Part shown: positions 35,304 through 46,874 of the stretch, in pieces
Numbering within the stretch: position 1 is the stretch's first letter
Layout: every line of letters begins with the position of its first letter
Assembly (NCBI GenBank): GCA_033558025.1
Contig: JAUCEF010000002.1
Span: 124,001 to 188,000, forward strand
DNA length: 64,000 nucleotides
Origin: Phytophthora sp. 'mugwort'
Lineage: Eukaryota > Oomycota > Peronosporomycetes > Peronosporales > Peronosporaceae
Direction of reading: 5' to 3'
Translations under genes and position numbers: made by a program
Notes under the pieces: model-generated
Seen by the model: only the letters and a program-made list of their open reading frames with translations
Databases searched by the model: none
Told to the model about the DNA's origin: nothing

Positions 35304-38300
35304 GATGAGTCGGAGGAAGTGATCTCCCAGCTTTCTACTGCAGCTAACGACGAAGATGGTGATAGCTGTGACATTGAAAGTGTGGACGACGAAGCTGATG
35401 ACGCGGAGGAGAGCGGAGAAGACATTAGTGATGATGAAGGCGAGGACGGGAGCTCTGACGGAGTCGACAGCGAGTTGAGTGACGGGAACCCTTCCGGTTC
35501 CGATTTCGGTGAGGCACCGAACTCACACAAAATCCGCCAGCGCAGGCGGGGCATGCGCTCGTGACAGCTGGTGTGCCTGTGATGTTTGGCAAATTCCCGA
35601 GAACCTTCGGGTCGTGGGACGAGTTTCACGCCGCTTTACTACAGTTCCAAAAATAAACGTATCAGCAATTTTCGAAGCGCACAAGCACGTCCGTAGCCGT
35701 TCGAAACAGACAGATCAAAACCAATGCTGCTTCTCTCAGGCGCACAGGCAACCGAAGCAGGAAGACGATGCGTTTGATCCCAGCGAGCTGGGCTTTCTAT
35801 TCGAAAACGTTGAAGTGTCTAGGGTTTACGCATAAGCTTCGAGGGAAGACAAAGCGGAACCACAGGAAGGTGCGCGATACCAAGTGCAGAGCCAAGGTGA
35901 ATGCACGCGTGACGGCTACCGAAGATGAAACTTGAGAGATGAGAGTGTCTGCCTCCAAGGAACACAATCATGACCGAGCGAGCATAGTGGGATAACTATT
36001 CCGAGAACAGGACGGTGAAAGGTGTGCGGCTGACAAGTGATGAGGAGGTGCTGTTCAAAGCTGGAGCTAATGCGAAGGGAATACTGCAGTATCTGCGAGA
36101 ACGCACAGGTACCCCGTTGTTATTGTGTACTTTAGATTTCAGGTAGCTTATGTTTGGCATAGTTTTGGTGATGAAACAGGCAAGAAGACAACACTTCGCG
36201 ACGTACACAACATGGTTCAGGGCATTCGTTCGGAGCAGAAAGGAGGACTGACTGACGCAGAACGGGCATTTACAGTGCTTGATGAATTCTGCCGACAGAA
36301 TGGCAGAAACGCTGCCGAAGTGGTGGTTTAGAGTGGGAGCAATGTTGCGTGCATCGTCACGTCCAGACGGCCAAGATAAAGCGTCTGTTCAAGGCGTTCC
36401 CTGAAGTTGCTCTGGTGGACTCTACGCACCACACAAATGCCAACCGCTTCAAATTGTTCAGCTTCGTTGTCCACGACGTCTTCGGGAATGTATGTGTTTA
36501 GTGGGTTGATACGCTACATTCTCTACAATAAAATATGTATCCTGACGCTTCCTTCTAGGGACAATATGTTCACCATGCTCTTGCAGAAAGCGAGCACAAG
36601 ATTAACTTGTGGCGTGTTGTCAAGATCTTTAATCGAAACAACCCCGAATGGTCAAACATCGGTGTTTTTATGACCGATAAGGCGCTGCACGAGAAGGACG
36701 TTCTCAGCGAGATGTTTCCACAGGCCCGGCAGCTTCTTTGTCAATGGCACGTGGTAACATGGTTAAGAAGCAGACAGCCCGCCTCGCGAAGCCAGTGAAG
36801 AAAGATTCAAGTCCCTTATGAGTCTTCTGGTGTATGCTAAGAACGCGGAGGAATACGACGCTGTAAAGGGCGCCATGTTCACGAAGCTTGGAAATGATGA
36901 ATGTCATCCTCTGTACAAGACCTTCATCGAGAATTGGGACAACAGCAAGAGGGGTGGGTCTCATTCAAGCGCGGAAACGTTCCTCATCTGACTAACAATA
37001 CTAGAAACAGAATCGAGTCCGAGTGGGGAAAGATAAAAGACGTCATTAAGGATATGTTCTCGATCGACCAGCTTGTGACCACGCTCATCACGTTGCAAGA
37101 TTATGCCGAAGAACCATCGCCGAATACTACCGCGTAGGTGGTCGGCCGACGGAGTTAGACAACGATCCTGAATTCGCTTCGCTGGCTTTGCAAATCAGCA
37201 CTTTCGCGCACAACTTGGTGTCCGGTCAATACGCACATGCGACTGGGCCTGGCGCTGGATACGACATAGAGCTTGGTTGCCCCGGCAATGCCACAGTGAC
37301 AAGTGCGACGACAGGAAATACTTATGCAGTGGACGCGGGAGTAAGTTGATAGCTTTTGGTGTTCCGGTGTGCTTTTGGTAATTTCTAATGTTCTAGCTTT
37401 GTTGCTTTCTAACCATGTCAACAGAGGAGTCGTTGCGGTTGCATCTTTATGCAGACATTTTTGTTGCCGTGCCGCCATGTCTTGTTCGTCCGTAGTAAGT
37501 GCAACCTCGAAACAATTATTCACCAATGCAGACTTTCCCGACGAGGTGGATAGCTCACAGTCTTGTCAAAAATATTGCTATGGGTCATGTTTTCCTCGGG
37601 AGACTTAAGTACGTTACGTGCATGCCTTTATCGAAGGAGAAACCGTTGTCCAGCACTGCAATGTACTGTGAGACGACGGCGCTGGTAGAAAAGATTATCG
37701 CCTGGATGGCGCTGCAGTCTACGACAACCTATCGCGTCGTCCATCAATGGCTGCAGAAATTTTACGAGGCGCTCACCGGAGAACGTGTGGTTGCGTTCAG
37801 CGAAGGAGGTGACCCGAGCTTCCCGGGACTTTCACAGGTGTCGTCTGTCGGTACTGTTACTCGGTCACAGATGTCGTTTGCAGGCGATGTGGCCACCGCA
37901 GTGGCCGAAGTCGATCAGCAGGTGGATCATACACTGGGCGTTGACGGAGGCGCAGAAATCAGGCACGAGCGCAGAAGCCTGGGTGACGTCGACGCTGTGG
38001 AGCGTGGCGCAGATGGCTGCGAGGTCATTGCAGATTCCACCGTGAGTTTTGTAAGTGAAGCTGCACCATAAGTGACCAAAAACAAACCAAATGAGCCAGA
38101 AGCTGGAGATAAAGAAACCAAGATGACCGAGGCCGTGACATGGCGGTTTGCTGAACGGCCATTGCTCAACGGCATGAGCAAGGCGCAGCGGAAGCAAGTC
38201 AAAGCGAAGGCAAATCGCAGAGCCGCGAGTGAGTTGGCAGCCAAATATCGTGAAGGCAAAAAAAAAACTCAGTTTGTCAAGTTTGACGATATTGCAGCGT

Positions 38301-39382
38301 TACTCGACGGCCCCTACAGCATTTTCCACGCAAAGGCTATGTTGGACGCTCTAGTACTACCACGTGTTGAATTGGAAGGACCTTTGTCAGTGAGATCTTA
38401 CAACGTTGGCCCGTGATCCCTGTTATAACAGCAATCCCTCAACTGCCCAAGATCATGGAGGGTATAAATGCGATAAAGTCGAAGCAGGATATCGACCTAC
38501 TAGCCTGCTGGCCTGAGTACGGGTGTGCTACATTATATCAACTCGATGCTATCGCAAGGATTATCGAAGCGCGAAATTACTTCAAAATTGCAATGCGCAC
38601 AATGCGGTGGATTGATGATCTGGAATGGCGAGTTGAAGACCTTCGCGATCATTTCACGGGCACACGACATGTCACGAAGGTGCGATTGAAAAATACACAG
38701 ACCAAAATTACACAAGATACTAACACACTTTTGTGCATGGCTACCAGAATGAGTGCAAAAACTACATCGAGACACTCAACCTCAGTAAGAATCATATTCC
38801 GCGAGAGATTGTCGAAGGGCATCAGTTTTTCGATTTTCGCGACAATCTCTGGCTTCATACTGCGTCGATCCTAGTGTCGATGATGGTACTGTGCGATGAA
38901 ATACCATGACGTGGGCATAATTAGCCCAAGATATCACGCGTTTGCATTGCCCGAGCAAAAGCGACGAGTCGCAGGAGGGTTCGGAGTGAGCGACCCGCGC
39001 TGCAGACGTGCCATTGGCATTTTCAACGTCGGAACTCACTGGGGTTGCGTTCTTGGTCGACAGGAATATTCACGCGGACACGAACAAAGGTGTTTGTTAC
39101 AAGTTTGATCCCCTACAGAAGCAAAATAACTACGGAATTATCGAAAAAAGCGTGCGCACAGTGATCGAGAGGATACTGCAACTAAAAGATATGCTGACGT
39201 TCAACAAGATAGAGTGGTGTACTCAACAGGATGGAAGCTCATGCGGTGTGTGGTGCATAGCTATACTGGAAATGCTGCTAGCTGAGGCTTCGTGGGATGA
39301 CTGCTTCTACAATCTTCTACCGTATTTGCGTGCGCGCTATTTGTACAAGTACATAGGCAAGGGGGCTGATGGCCAAAGCTAA
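35262..39382 (+). pseudogene. MULE transposase with C-terminal Ulp1 (C48) protease, decayed
   Basis: The N-terminal acidic region (35310-35500) is followed by a FAR1-type zinc-binding-like region (35580-35930) with Cys at a CRAKVNARV motif. A linker comes next, then the MULE core with a DSTHHTNANRFKLFSF block (near 36418-36465) and a CQWH block near 36740. A SWIM finger lies at about 37425-37490 (CGC and PCRHV). After a long linker the Ulp1 part appears. NVGTHWGCVL near 39030 gives the catalytic His-Trp, and KFDPL near 39105 gives the Asp. QQDGSSCG near 39225-39245 gives the Gln and catalytic Cys. All C48 catalytic residues survive, but a frame change separates His from Asp and several more lie upstream. 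In active elements the protease may process SUMO-like modifiers; its role in transposition is not established. Confidence 0.8.
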
Positions 39383-40749
39383 CTTCAACTTCAATACATA
39401 TATCTTAATTTGGTTGATAGTTTTAGCGTGACCAAAAATACCAGACCAAAATTTCCCTAGATTCCGCTCACAGAATTAAGTCCCACGATTCTCAAATCTA
39501 GAGTTGTCGTGAAAGACTAGCACTTCTTGCATACACAAAAACGAGGATAAAATAGATTTACCCTGCATAATGGATAATTACTTTGGAATATGTTTTCAGT
39601 GGATCAAAAACAGTGCCACGCAACCGCAAAATGTTAATTAATAGCCGTCTAATTTCGGTAGCAGTAATATCGTCCCACATGTAAAAATGGCTACATGGCT
39701 ACATGTACCAACCAGCGACTTACCCCGCGGTGGACCATTGCAGTAACTTTATTTCAGCTAGTGATTGAACTGTAAATATCTTGGTATGTACATGGATTTG
39801 TGAGTGATGATACCATAGTTCGGAGACTTGTGCGTGTTCTCAAGCCCCAGTGATCGCTGCATCAATGCTCGGAATGTTGAAGCAAGGCCCCGAGATGTCA
39901 CGTGACCGGCATCGAACACTGAGATCTACGATCTCGGCCGGTATGTCGGCAGATCCGTATCGAGAGAACTGTCCTTCGCCATCCACCCCAGGCATCGAGG
40001 AATCAGCAACACCAACGCTACGCACGCAACGGCCTCTAAAGTCGTTCGTTACCACCCCACGCCGTTCACCATGTGCCGTAAGTTGCAGCGCAGCTCTAAG
40101 ACTATCCGAACGTATCAGAGAGATCATCTTTGTCACCGACTATTGCGTCTTAGCCTAGACTAGGCGCAACTACGTCGCGACACTGTCATTGACAGTGCCG
40201 TGAATTAATTAACTCGGACGTGCACCGCCTGTCATCATCGCCGATGTTTCATCAGTGCCCGGTCACTATTGTACTGTACTGTAAATCCTGCTCCAAAGTA
40301 TTTCGACCAAATTTCGCTTGACGCTCTATGGCCTCCTGATCCGTAGTACGCCCACCGTCAGCCCGACGGTCAGCATAGCGAGCTCGGGCATCCGACTTTG
40401 GCGATCTCCTCGTTGCCTCCACATTCACATATATATATGTAGATATGTTGGCAAACTTGTGAGCTGCGGATACTTATAAACTCAGCGCGACTCACTCCTA
40501 TTTTTCTGCTGGCTCTTTCCTCGGAAATAGCTCAGCCACCACCGGACGCAAATTTTCACTTGCTCTTTGTATTCCCACGACGCCTCCATGCGTGTCATTC
40601 CAGTCGGTTTTTCTATGCCAAATGCCCAAGCCATCAAAAATCCCGCCTGTCCTATTAATGAGGGGGTAGGATGTACATGTAGGTGTACCGGTACCAGCCA
40701 CTCTTATCAGCCATTCTGCAATTCCACACCAAAGGCACTAGTGGTCCGC
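39383..40749. other. Intergenic region upstream of the OSCA gene
   Basis: AT-rich at 39390-39800. The overlapping opposite-strand frames at 39840-40158 lack domain features. A small inverted repeat CACTGTCATTGACAGTG sits near 40180. No gene recognised. Confidence 0.45.
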
Positions 40750-40800
40750 CATATATAGCCCCACTGCACAGAAGTAACCAAGTAACAACACTCTCACATT
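40750..40800 (+). promoter_or_regulatory. Possible core promoter of the OSCA gene
   Basis: A TATA-like ATATATA sits at 40751-40757 and a TCACATT at 40794-40800, directly before the ATG at 40804. The latter resembles the oomycete initiator (TCAYTYY-like). This is pattern matching only. Confidence 0.3.
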
Positions 40801-40803
40801 ACG

Positions 40804-43348
40804 ATGGCGGACGCAGCGAGTGCGGCCGCGAGTGTGACCGAGTCGGCGGCCACCGAAGACCTGACGCCGTCCTCGACCATCCTGGACGGGATGCGCGTGT
40901 ACTTCGTGATCGGCGCCATCGGCTGGCTGGCCTTTGAGCTGGGCCGCGTGAAGCTCCAGCGCGCCTACTACTGCCGCGAGGGCAAGGCAGAGACGACCAA
41001 TGGAGTCGTCACGCGTTGTCATGACGCCAAAGTCTTTGGCTGGCTCAAGTTGCTCTTCTGGACCCGCGACGATGACATTCTGGAGCAGTGCGGCATGGAC
41101 ACGCTTTTCTTCCTGCGATTTCTGCGTCTATGCGAGAAGGTCACAGCTGTGGGGATACTTTGCTCGGCCGCCAACTTCCCCATCTACTACTACGCCAAGC
41201 GGGACTCGCTCGACTCGCTCTACCGCATGACGCTCTCGCACTTGGACACGGACGAGATGTGGCGCTTCTGGTTCACGGTCGTGACCATGTATCTCGTCTC
41301 CTTGACCACGTGTTTCCTGCTCTGGAAAGAATACGAAGAGTACATTCGCCGTCGTCACGAATTCATGGCCAGGAAGCACTCGCAGCAGTACACGGTGGTG
41401 CTCAATGGACTGCCTCCCAATCTCTGCACGCAACAGACGCTGCGGAATTATCTCGAACTGCTCTTCCCCAAGTCCGTGCTGCACGTGTACGTCGCGCTCG
41501 AGTGTCGCGACCTGGAGAAACTCGTGGCCGAACGCGTCAAAGTTCGCAACAAACTCGAACACGTGCTCGCACAGTGCGCCAAAACTGGAGAGCGGGTGCT
41601 AATCCGCGACAAGCTGCTGGGAGGCGAGCAACTGGATGCGGTGGAGCTGTACCAGGACCAGCTCAAGGAACTTAATACAGCCGTGGAGAAGGAGGTTCGT
41701 GCTATTATGCGCAACCAAGCGGCCGTGGCTCGTCAGCTGGTGGAATCCAGCGGAGACGATGAGACGCGAGGGCTTAACCAGACATTTGACTCGGCAAGAA
41801 GCGTCAATTCTGTCTACAAAGACGAAGAAATGGATGGAGATGCGCTGGAATCGAGGTACATCAAGAGCCTGAAGCGTCAGGACAAGAAGGCGATGGGCAT
41901 TATGCGTCCTGCAGGATTCGTGACCTTCCGAAGCCTCAAGGCGGCCCAGTCCTGCACGCAGATCCTGCAGAGTGCCGATCCAACTCAGATGCACGTGGAA
42001 CCTGCTGCTCACGCTGACGATGTTGTATGGGAGAACATTGGGCTGTCCAAGAACACCAAGGACACGTGGTTCTTGGTCTCTATGGGTCTCACTACTGCTA
42101 TCATCCTGCTTTGGACAGTACCTACAGGTATTGTTGTTTCTTTTGCCAAAGTGTCGACACTTGAGCGAGAGTGGCCGTGGCTGGAGACCGTGATCAATGA
42201 TTACCCTTGGGTGCAGTCAGTATTGGAGCAGCTTTCGCCGCTGATGCTGTCCATTATGACAGCTCTGGCTCCGATTATCTTCGGCATATTGTCCAAACGC
42301 GAGGGTCATGCTTTTGCATCGCAGGTGGATGCCTCACTATTGAACAAATTGGTGATCTACCAGATTTACGTGACATTTTTGCTGCCAATTATTGGTGGTA
42401 CCGTCATTGATGCTGTTATTGGATCGAGTGACACGAGTCTAACGGATGCAAGTGCCATTCTCACTCTTATCAGTGATTCCGTAGCTGTACAGTCGTCCTT
42501 CTTCATCACTTATCTGCTGGTCAAGACGGGACTAAACTTGACGCTGATCTTGCTGCGAGTGACGCCAATCGCCAAGGCTGCCATCTACCAAACGTTAGCC
42601 CCCAAGCTTACACCTCGTGAACGGTCTACCCCATGGTTTGGTCTCACATCTCTGGCAAACCCGGGAGATTTTGGAGCATCCGATCAGGTCTCGGAGTATT
42701 ACTTGGTGTTGATGCTCGTGCTGGTATTCTGTGCCATTGCGCCCATTCTCAACTATTTTGCGCTGCTGTATCTGGTTCTGTCGGACTTTGTGTATCGCTG
42801 GGCTGCCATGTGCGTGCATGACCCGTCGACGCAGACGTCAGGCACGTTCTTCCCGTCGCTGTACCGCTTCATCGTTGGCGCGCTCATGTTCTCGCAGATT
42901 ATCATGGCGTCCGTACTGGCCACCAAGCAAGTGGCGCTGCCGGCGACATTCTCGATCATCCTACCGTTCATGACGCTGGCTTTCCACCTGTTTGTGGCGT
43001 CACGCTACCCGAAAATCGCTTTGAACCTGCCGTTGGACCAAGCCGTGATGATCGACTCGCGTCGCTCACGTCAAATGGAGGACCTGGAGCGTGTGCTTGA
43101 GGACATGTACATCCAGCCGGCGATTCTGGAGCGTGACCCGCTAGAGCCGGACTACCAAGGGCTGACAAGCGACCCGAATTCGGAGAACCAACTCGCGTCA
43201 CCTCCGCCTGTCGAGGTAAGTTGTTCAGATGGAAAAAACTATTTGCATTTTAGTCGTCCGCTGACATGATGGATGTGTGTGTGTGTTTGCCAATGTGTAG
43301 AAGGACTCGTTCCGGTCGCAAGACAAGCAGGTCTTCTCACCGGTATAG
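40804..43348 (+). CDS. OSCA/TMEM63/CSC1-like mechanosensitive cation channel
   Basis: Exons 40804-43215 and 43301-43348 with an 85-bp GTAAGT..GTGTAG intron, giving 818-819 aa. The N-terminal membrane segment (about residues 31-48) and two more (about 110-135 and 155-175) precede a large cytosolic domain of about 230 aa. That domain starts with an RRM-like QYTVVLNGLPPNLC strand and contains long charged helices. A block of about eight membrane segments follows (about 425-735), with a short cytosolic tail. This arrangement and the PAGFVTF strand closing the cytosolic domain are typical of OSCA/TMEM63 proteins, which form hyperosmolality- or stretch-gated, calcium-permeable channels in plasma or internal membranes. 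The 3' end is uncertain: skipping the last six bases of exon 2 through a GTATAG donor to an acceptor at 43468 would add an in-frame 28-residue tail ending at 43555. Confidence 0.9.
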
Positions 43349-43555
43349 ATCCAGTACCTTTTGTCACGTTGTATTTTACGCTGCTGCTGCTAGTCGCAGC
43401 GCATTGTTGCACGATTGTAATACATGCATTTCGATGGACTTACGTCTGCAATTTGTTTGAACCTATAGAATAACGTTCAAGGAAGCGACCGCGCGTCTTA
43501 CGAGCGCATGAAGAGCAAGCGACCCAACGATGGAGACACAGGCGGCCTCGTATGA

Positions 43556-44423
43556 TTTGGCGTCAGCTTCAACTGCCCCGCGCCGAAAGTTTCTAACGCG
43601 AATCGCTGACCACCTGCTGGTGAGTAGTCCTATGTATTGCACTCGAAGGGTGTTTACCGATCGCTGCAGCTGGGCCCTCGAATCCCTTAACAATCCTATC
43701 AGATTTTTCGGCGTCGACTTCAACTCGCAATGATTTTAATACATTTTAATGTATCCCATATGTGTTTAACACACCGAGGTTCAGATCGCAATGGGCAAGA
43801 CGTGGTGTTATATGATAACTGCGTCTAGGAGGACGGGCAAAAGCGATATCAGCGTAATGTTCGCAAGCTTGACCTAGAATTTTGGGCCAGAATCAAGCCA
43901 ATGTGTCTCGTTAGAAAAGAACGCCACGATAGGCGGCAAGAAGAATCGTCAGCTTGGAATCAAGACAGGCACCAGCCGGAAGAGGTCGCAAGTGCGTCGC
44001 GCGTCTTGAGCCAAAACGAATGCACCGAAGCCGGAACCATTTTCGGGCGGTTACGGAGAAAAAGGCTCGAAAAAGACGTCATTGGCCAATCAGATCATGA
44101 CAATAAAAAATAGAACGTTTATAGAGCTCGTATGTCGCGAATAAGACCCGTCGGATCTGTACTTTTCGACTGGCCCCGTGCTGCCTGCACCTGGCTATCT
44201 GCACGAGCTCTACTCTATTCTTTGCCACAACGGTGAAATTGCACACGCCAGCCTGTCCTGCGGACTTTAACTGGGAGGGATCAACGGGGAGAGGTATTTC
44301 CAGCCGACAGGTGGTGCCCCTGCCCGTCACTACCGACTTGGCCCCGCCCCGCGTCTTATCCTCGACTTGTTTCGTCAATAACCTGGGCTATAGCGCCTCC
44401 GCTAGCGAGAGACCCAGTGGAGT
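43556..44423. other. Intergenic
   Basis: No gene recognised. Short frames at 43901-44113 (plus) and 44079-44378 (minus) lack features. The region holds the OSCA 3' end and the promoter of the next gene. Confidence 0.45.
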
Positions 44424-46874
44424 ATGGATTCTCCGTTGGCAGTCTCACAGATCTCCTTGTCGCAGTCCAATAACTCCGGCTTCTCGAGCCGCAGCCACGA
44501 TAGTCGTAGTAATGACAGCAGAATGTTCGACGTCGAGTCGCCGTCCGCGACATCTGCAGCCAAAGATTTCTTGTATCAGAGACAACTCGCGCCTAATGCA
44601 GTTCCGCTGCTCGTGAGTTTGCAACGACAGCGGATCCTGTGGACAGCAGTGCTGGGTGTCGCGGTGATTGTGGTGGTTATGTATTTCTTACAGGAGGGCA
44701 TCGTACTCAAGTCGTATCCAGAAGGATCAGTTAGCGATGATATCAAGGTTTATAACTTTTACGTTGGGTTGGTCACGTCAATAGTAGTAAAACCTTTACT
44801 GGGGGTTGTCTCGGCGGTGGTCCCTGGAGTGCTGCTATGTTTTATGACGCAGTTGACGATGCACGAGACGAATTCGCGATGGACACGGCTGGCACTAGCG
44901 TTACTGGGCAACATGGTGCTCTATTTCTTACTTAACGGATTTATGGCGTTGTACGTCAGCGAGGAGACTGCGCGAATGGATGCAGTTATTGGAGCTAGCG
45001 ACCTCGCAGAATATGAGAACACTTCGGTTGTTATTTCAGATAGGGCTTCCAGTAGAGATACAATACTACGAAGTGCTATGCAAATGGCCGATGCCACGGC
45101 GGAAAATGCATTGGGCCAATGCACTCGGCCATCGCCCAGGAGGTTACCAGCGCAGTTGAGCTATGGCTTTCCATCTCATCAATGGCTTAGCAGGATGCTC
45201 CCGTATGCACCGGAAACGACACATATGAACACTTTGTCTGTATCACTGAGCGATGGTCTGGGAACGAGTGAAAAAGTGACAATGCCGATGCAATTCAAGG
45301 CGGCACGGAACCTCGTGAGCTATGCATTGCGTGCGACGGATGATTTCTACCGCGAACAAAACGCGCTCGTCAATGCTAGCGCGTTCGAGTTGTTAAATTT
45401 GGCCCATGACTTTGACTCGTCTTCATCGGATGATTCCAGCATGACCCAAGCACTAATCCAAGCTACAAATTCTACATTAAATCTCGCTGTGAATACACAA
45501 TCCCACCTCCAAAACTTTAGCGTGGCGGAAAGCAGTGTGGAGTTTGTTAAGTTCCCCTGGACCACAGACAGCGGCGACTTGGTCTTTGAGGGCGTCACGT
45601 TGGAAATCCCCATGAGTAAAGATTATCTACGTCGAGAAGTTAAGTTGTTGAAGGACACGACCCAGTCGGTGGTATATGGATCTCAAGTCCTCGACGGTCT
45701 CTTTGAAATCAACGCAAAGGAAGAGTGTGGTCGATACGGATGCGTTATTAGCCCCGTCGGAGCGGCATTAACTACCGCTCCAGCTGATGAAGGCAGTCAA
45801 GTCCGAGCCTTACCGCTCTGCTTAGATGCCGATGGCAATGAAGACTCGGAGGCCACAATGAACGTCAATGGCAGCGAATGTGAACACCGTTCTACCAATT
45901 CAATGCTCGTTTTTAGCTTTGCCAAACGTATCGTGGGCGACGCCATTAACTCATCGATTATCAATAGCACTAGCGGTGAAGCGCTAGTCGTGATGCTAAC
46001 AAACGCACGGAAAATTTACCAAATTACGGCAGGTCGATTATCGTGGGAAACTACCGACCTGGCTCGGAAGTATAGTGCGTCGTGTGAGACAACTCAGTGC
46101 GAAGGCCTCACGTTCCCTCTCTCCGACGACGCAACACAAGTCATCGTTGGCAGTGAGCATGTGCCTGTAAGCAATTTGACGACGTATACCCCTTCATTAC
46201 TACTCTGGACACCTCTTGTGACTTCAAACGTGCAGGAAGTGGATATGAGCGATATCCTCAAGAACGAATTTGTATTCCCCCATAATTTTGAGGACACGAC
46301 CGGCTGGACTCCCGTCGACGGCTCTCGATGTGAACGCGCACGTGGCACCTTCCTGGATCGTGTACAGAGCTCGCATTTATATTCTGAGAGATCTCTGCAG
46401 CCAGCGTACCAGTCGGCACTCTTTTGGGTATTCCAGCATGGAGTTGTTAAGCACAAGTTGAGTGAGACGACGCTAGCGTTTGATGCAAATGTGAAGTATG
46501 TGGATGTGACGCTGTTGGTGCCTCAACTCTCGGCTTTGTTTACGTTTGTGGGCTGTGCGCTGCTCATCATAATGGCCGTCTTGGTATTTGTCGGAGGTAA
46601 GAGCCGTGAAGCAGACATCGAGAGACACTTTAAGCCGCACCACTTGGCTCGTGTGTTGCTGGACGACGAAACCTTCTCACACAGGCTGCTCAAGTGTGAT
46701 TTACTTAACGTTGGCAACAAATACCTTAACAGTTCTGAATTGCTCGACCAGTTTGAGATTAGCGGACTGGCGCTGCGGCATCGCAAGCGTCCGTCTGACG
46801 TGCTGATTGTACCTAAGGGCCAGCAATCAACCACAGCATCTGCCGCGTCAACTCAGGCAGCCCACCTCGTCTAA
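44424..46874 (+). CDS. Uncharacterised four-pass membrane protein with large extracytosolic domain
   Basis: One intact exon, 816 aa, ATG at 44424. I do not recognise the family. A Ser-rich cytosolic N-terminus (about 1-60) precedes three hydrophobic segments at about 71-89, 112-141 and 156-178. A hydrophilic domain of about 515 aa follows, with many Asn-X-Ser/Thr sites and paired cysteines, as expected for a luminal or extracellular domain. A fourth hydrophobic segment lies at about 697-724. The cytosolic tail of about 90 aa ends in a Ser/Thr/Ala-rich stretch. This topology could suit a surface receptor or scaffold, but no function can be assigned. It is co-directional with the OSCA gene upstream, about 1 kb apart. 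Confidence 0.8.
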   Translation: MDSPLAVSQISLSQSNNSGFSSRSHDSRSNDSRMFDVESPSATSAAKDFLYQRQLAPNAVPLLVSLQRQRILWTAVLGVAVIVVVMYFLQEGIVLKSYPEGSVSDDIKVYNFYVGLVTSIVVKPLLGVVSAVVPGVLLCFMTQLTMHETNSRWTRLALALLGNMVLYFLLNGFMALYVSEETARMDAVIGASDLAEYENTSVVISDRASSRDTILRSAMQMADATAENALGQCTRPSPRRLPAQLSYGFPSHQWLSRMLPYAPETTHMNTLSVSLSDGLGTSEKVTMPMQFKAARNLVSYALRATDDFYREQNALVNASAFELLNLAHDFDSSSSDDSSMTQALIQATNSTLNLAVNTQSHLQNFSVAESSVEFVKFPWTTDSGDLVFEGVTLEIPMSKDYLRREVKLLKDTTQSVVYGSQVLDGLFEINAKEECGRYGCVISPVGAALTTAPADEGSQVRALPLCLDADGNEDSEATMNVNGSECEHRSTNSMLVFSFAKRIVGDAINSSIINSTSGEALVVMLTNARKIYQITAGRLSWETTDLARKYSASCETTQCEGLTFPLSDDATQVIVGSEHVPVSNLTTYTPSLLLWTPLVTSNVQEVDMSDILKNEFVFPHNFEDTTGWTPVDGSRCERARGTFLDRVQSSHLYSERSLQPAYQSALFWVFQHGVVKHKLSETTLAFDANVKYVDVTLLVPQLSALFTFVGCALLIIMAVLVFVGGKSREADIERHFKPHHLARVLLDDETFSHRLLKCDLLNVGNKYLNSSELLDQFEISGLALRHRKRPSDVLIVPKGQQSTTASAASTQAAHLV

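Noticed and set aside
39840..40158. Overlapping plus and minus open frames of about 100 aa
   Set aside because: Neither has recognisable features or a neighbour relationship; chance frames in a GC-richer patch are more likely.
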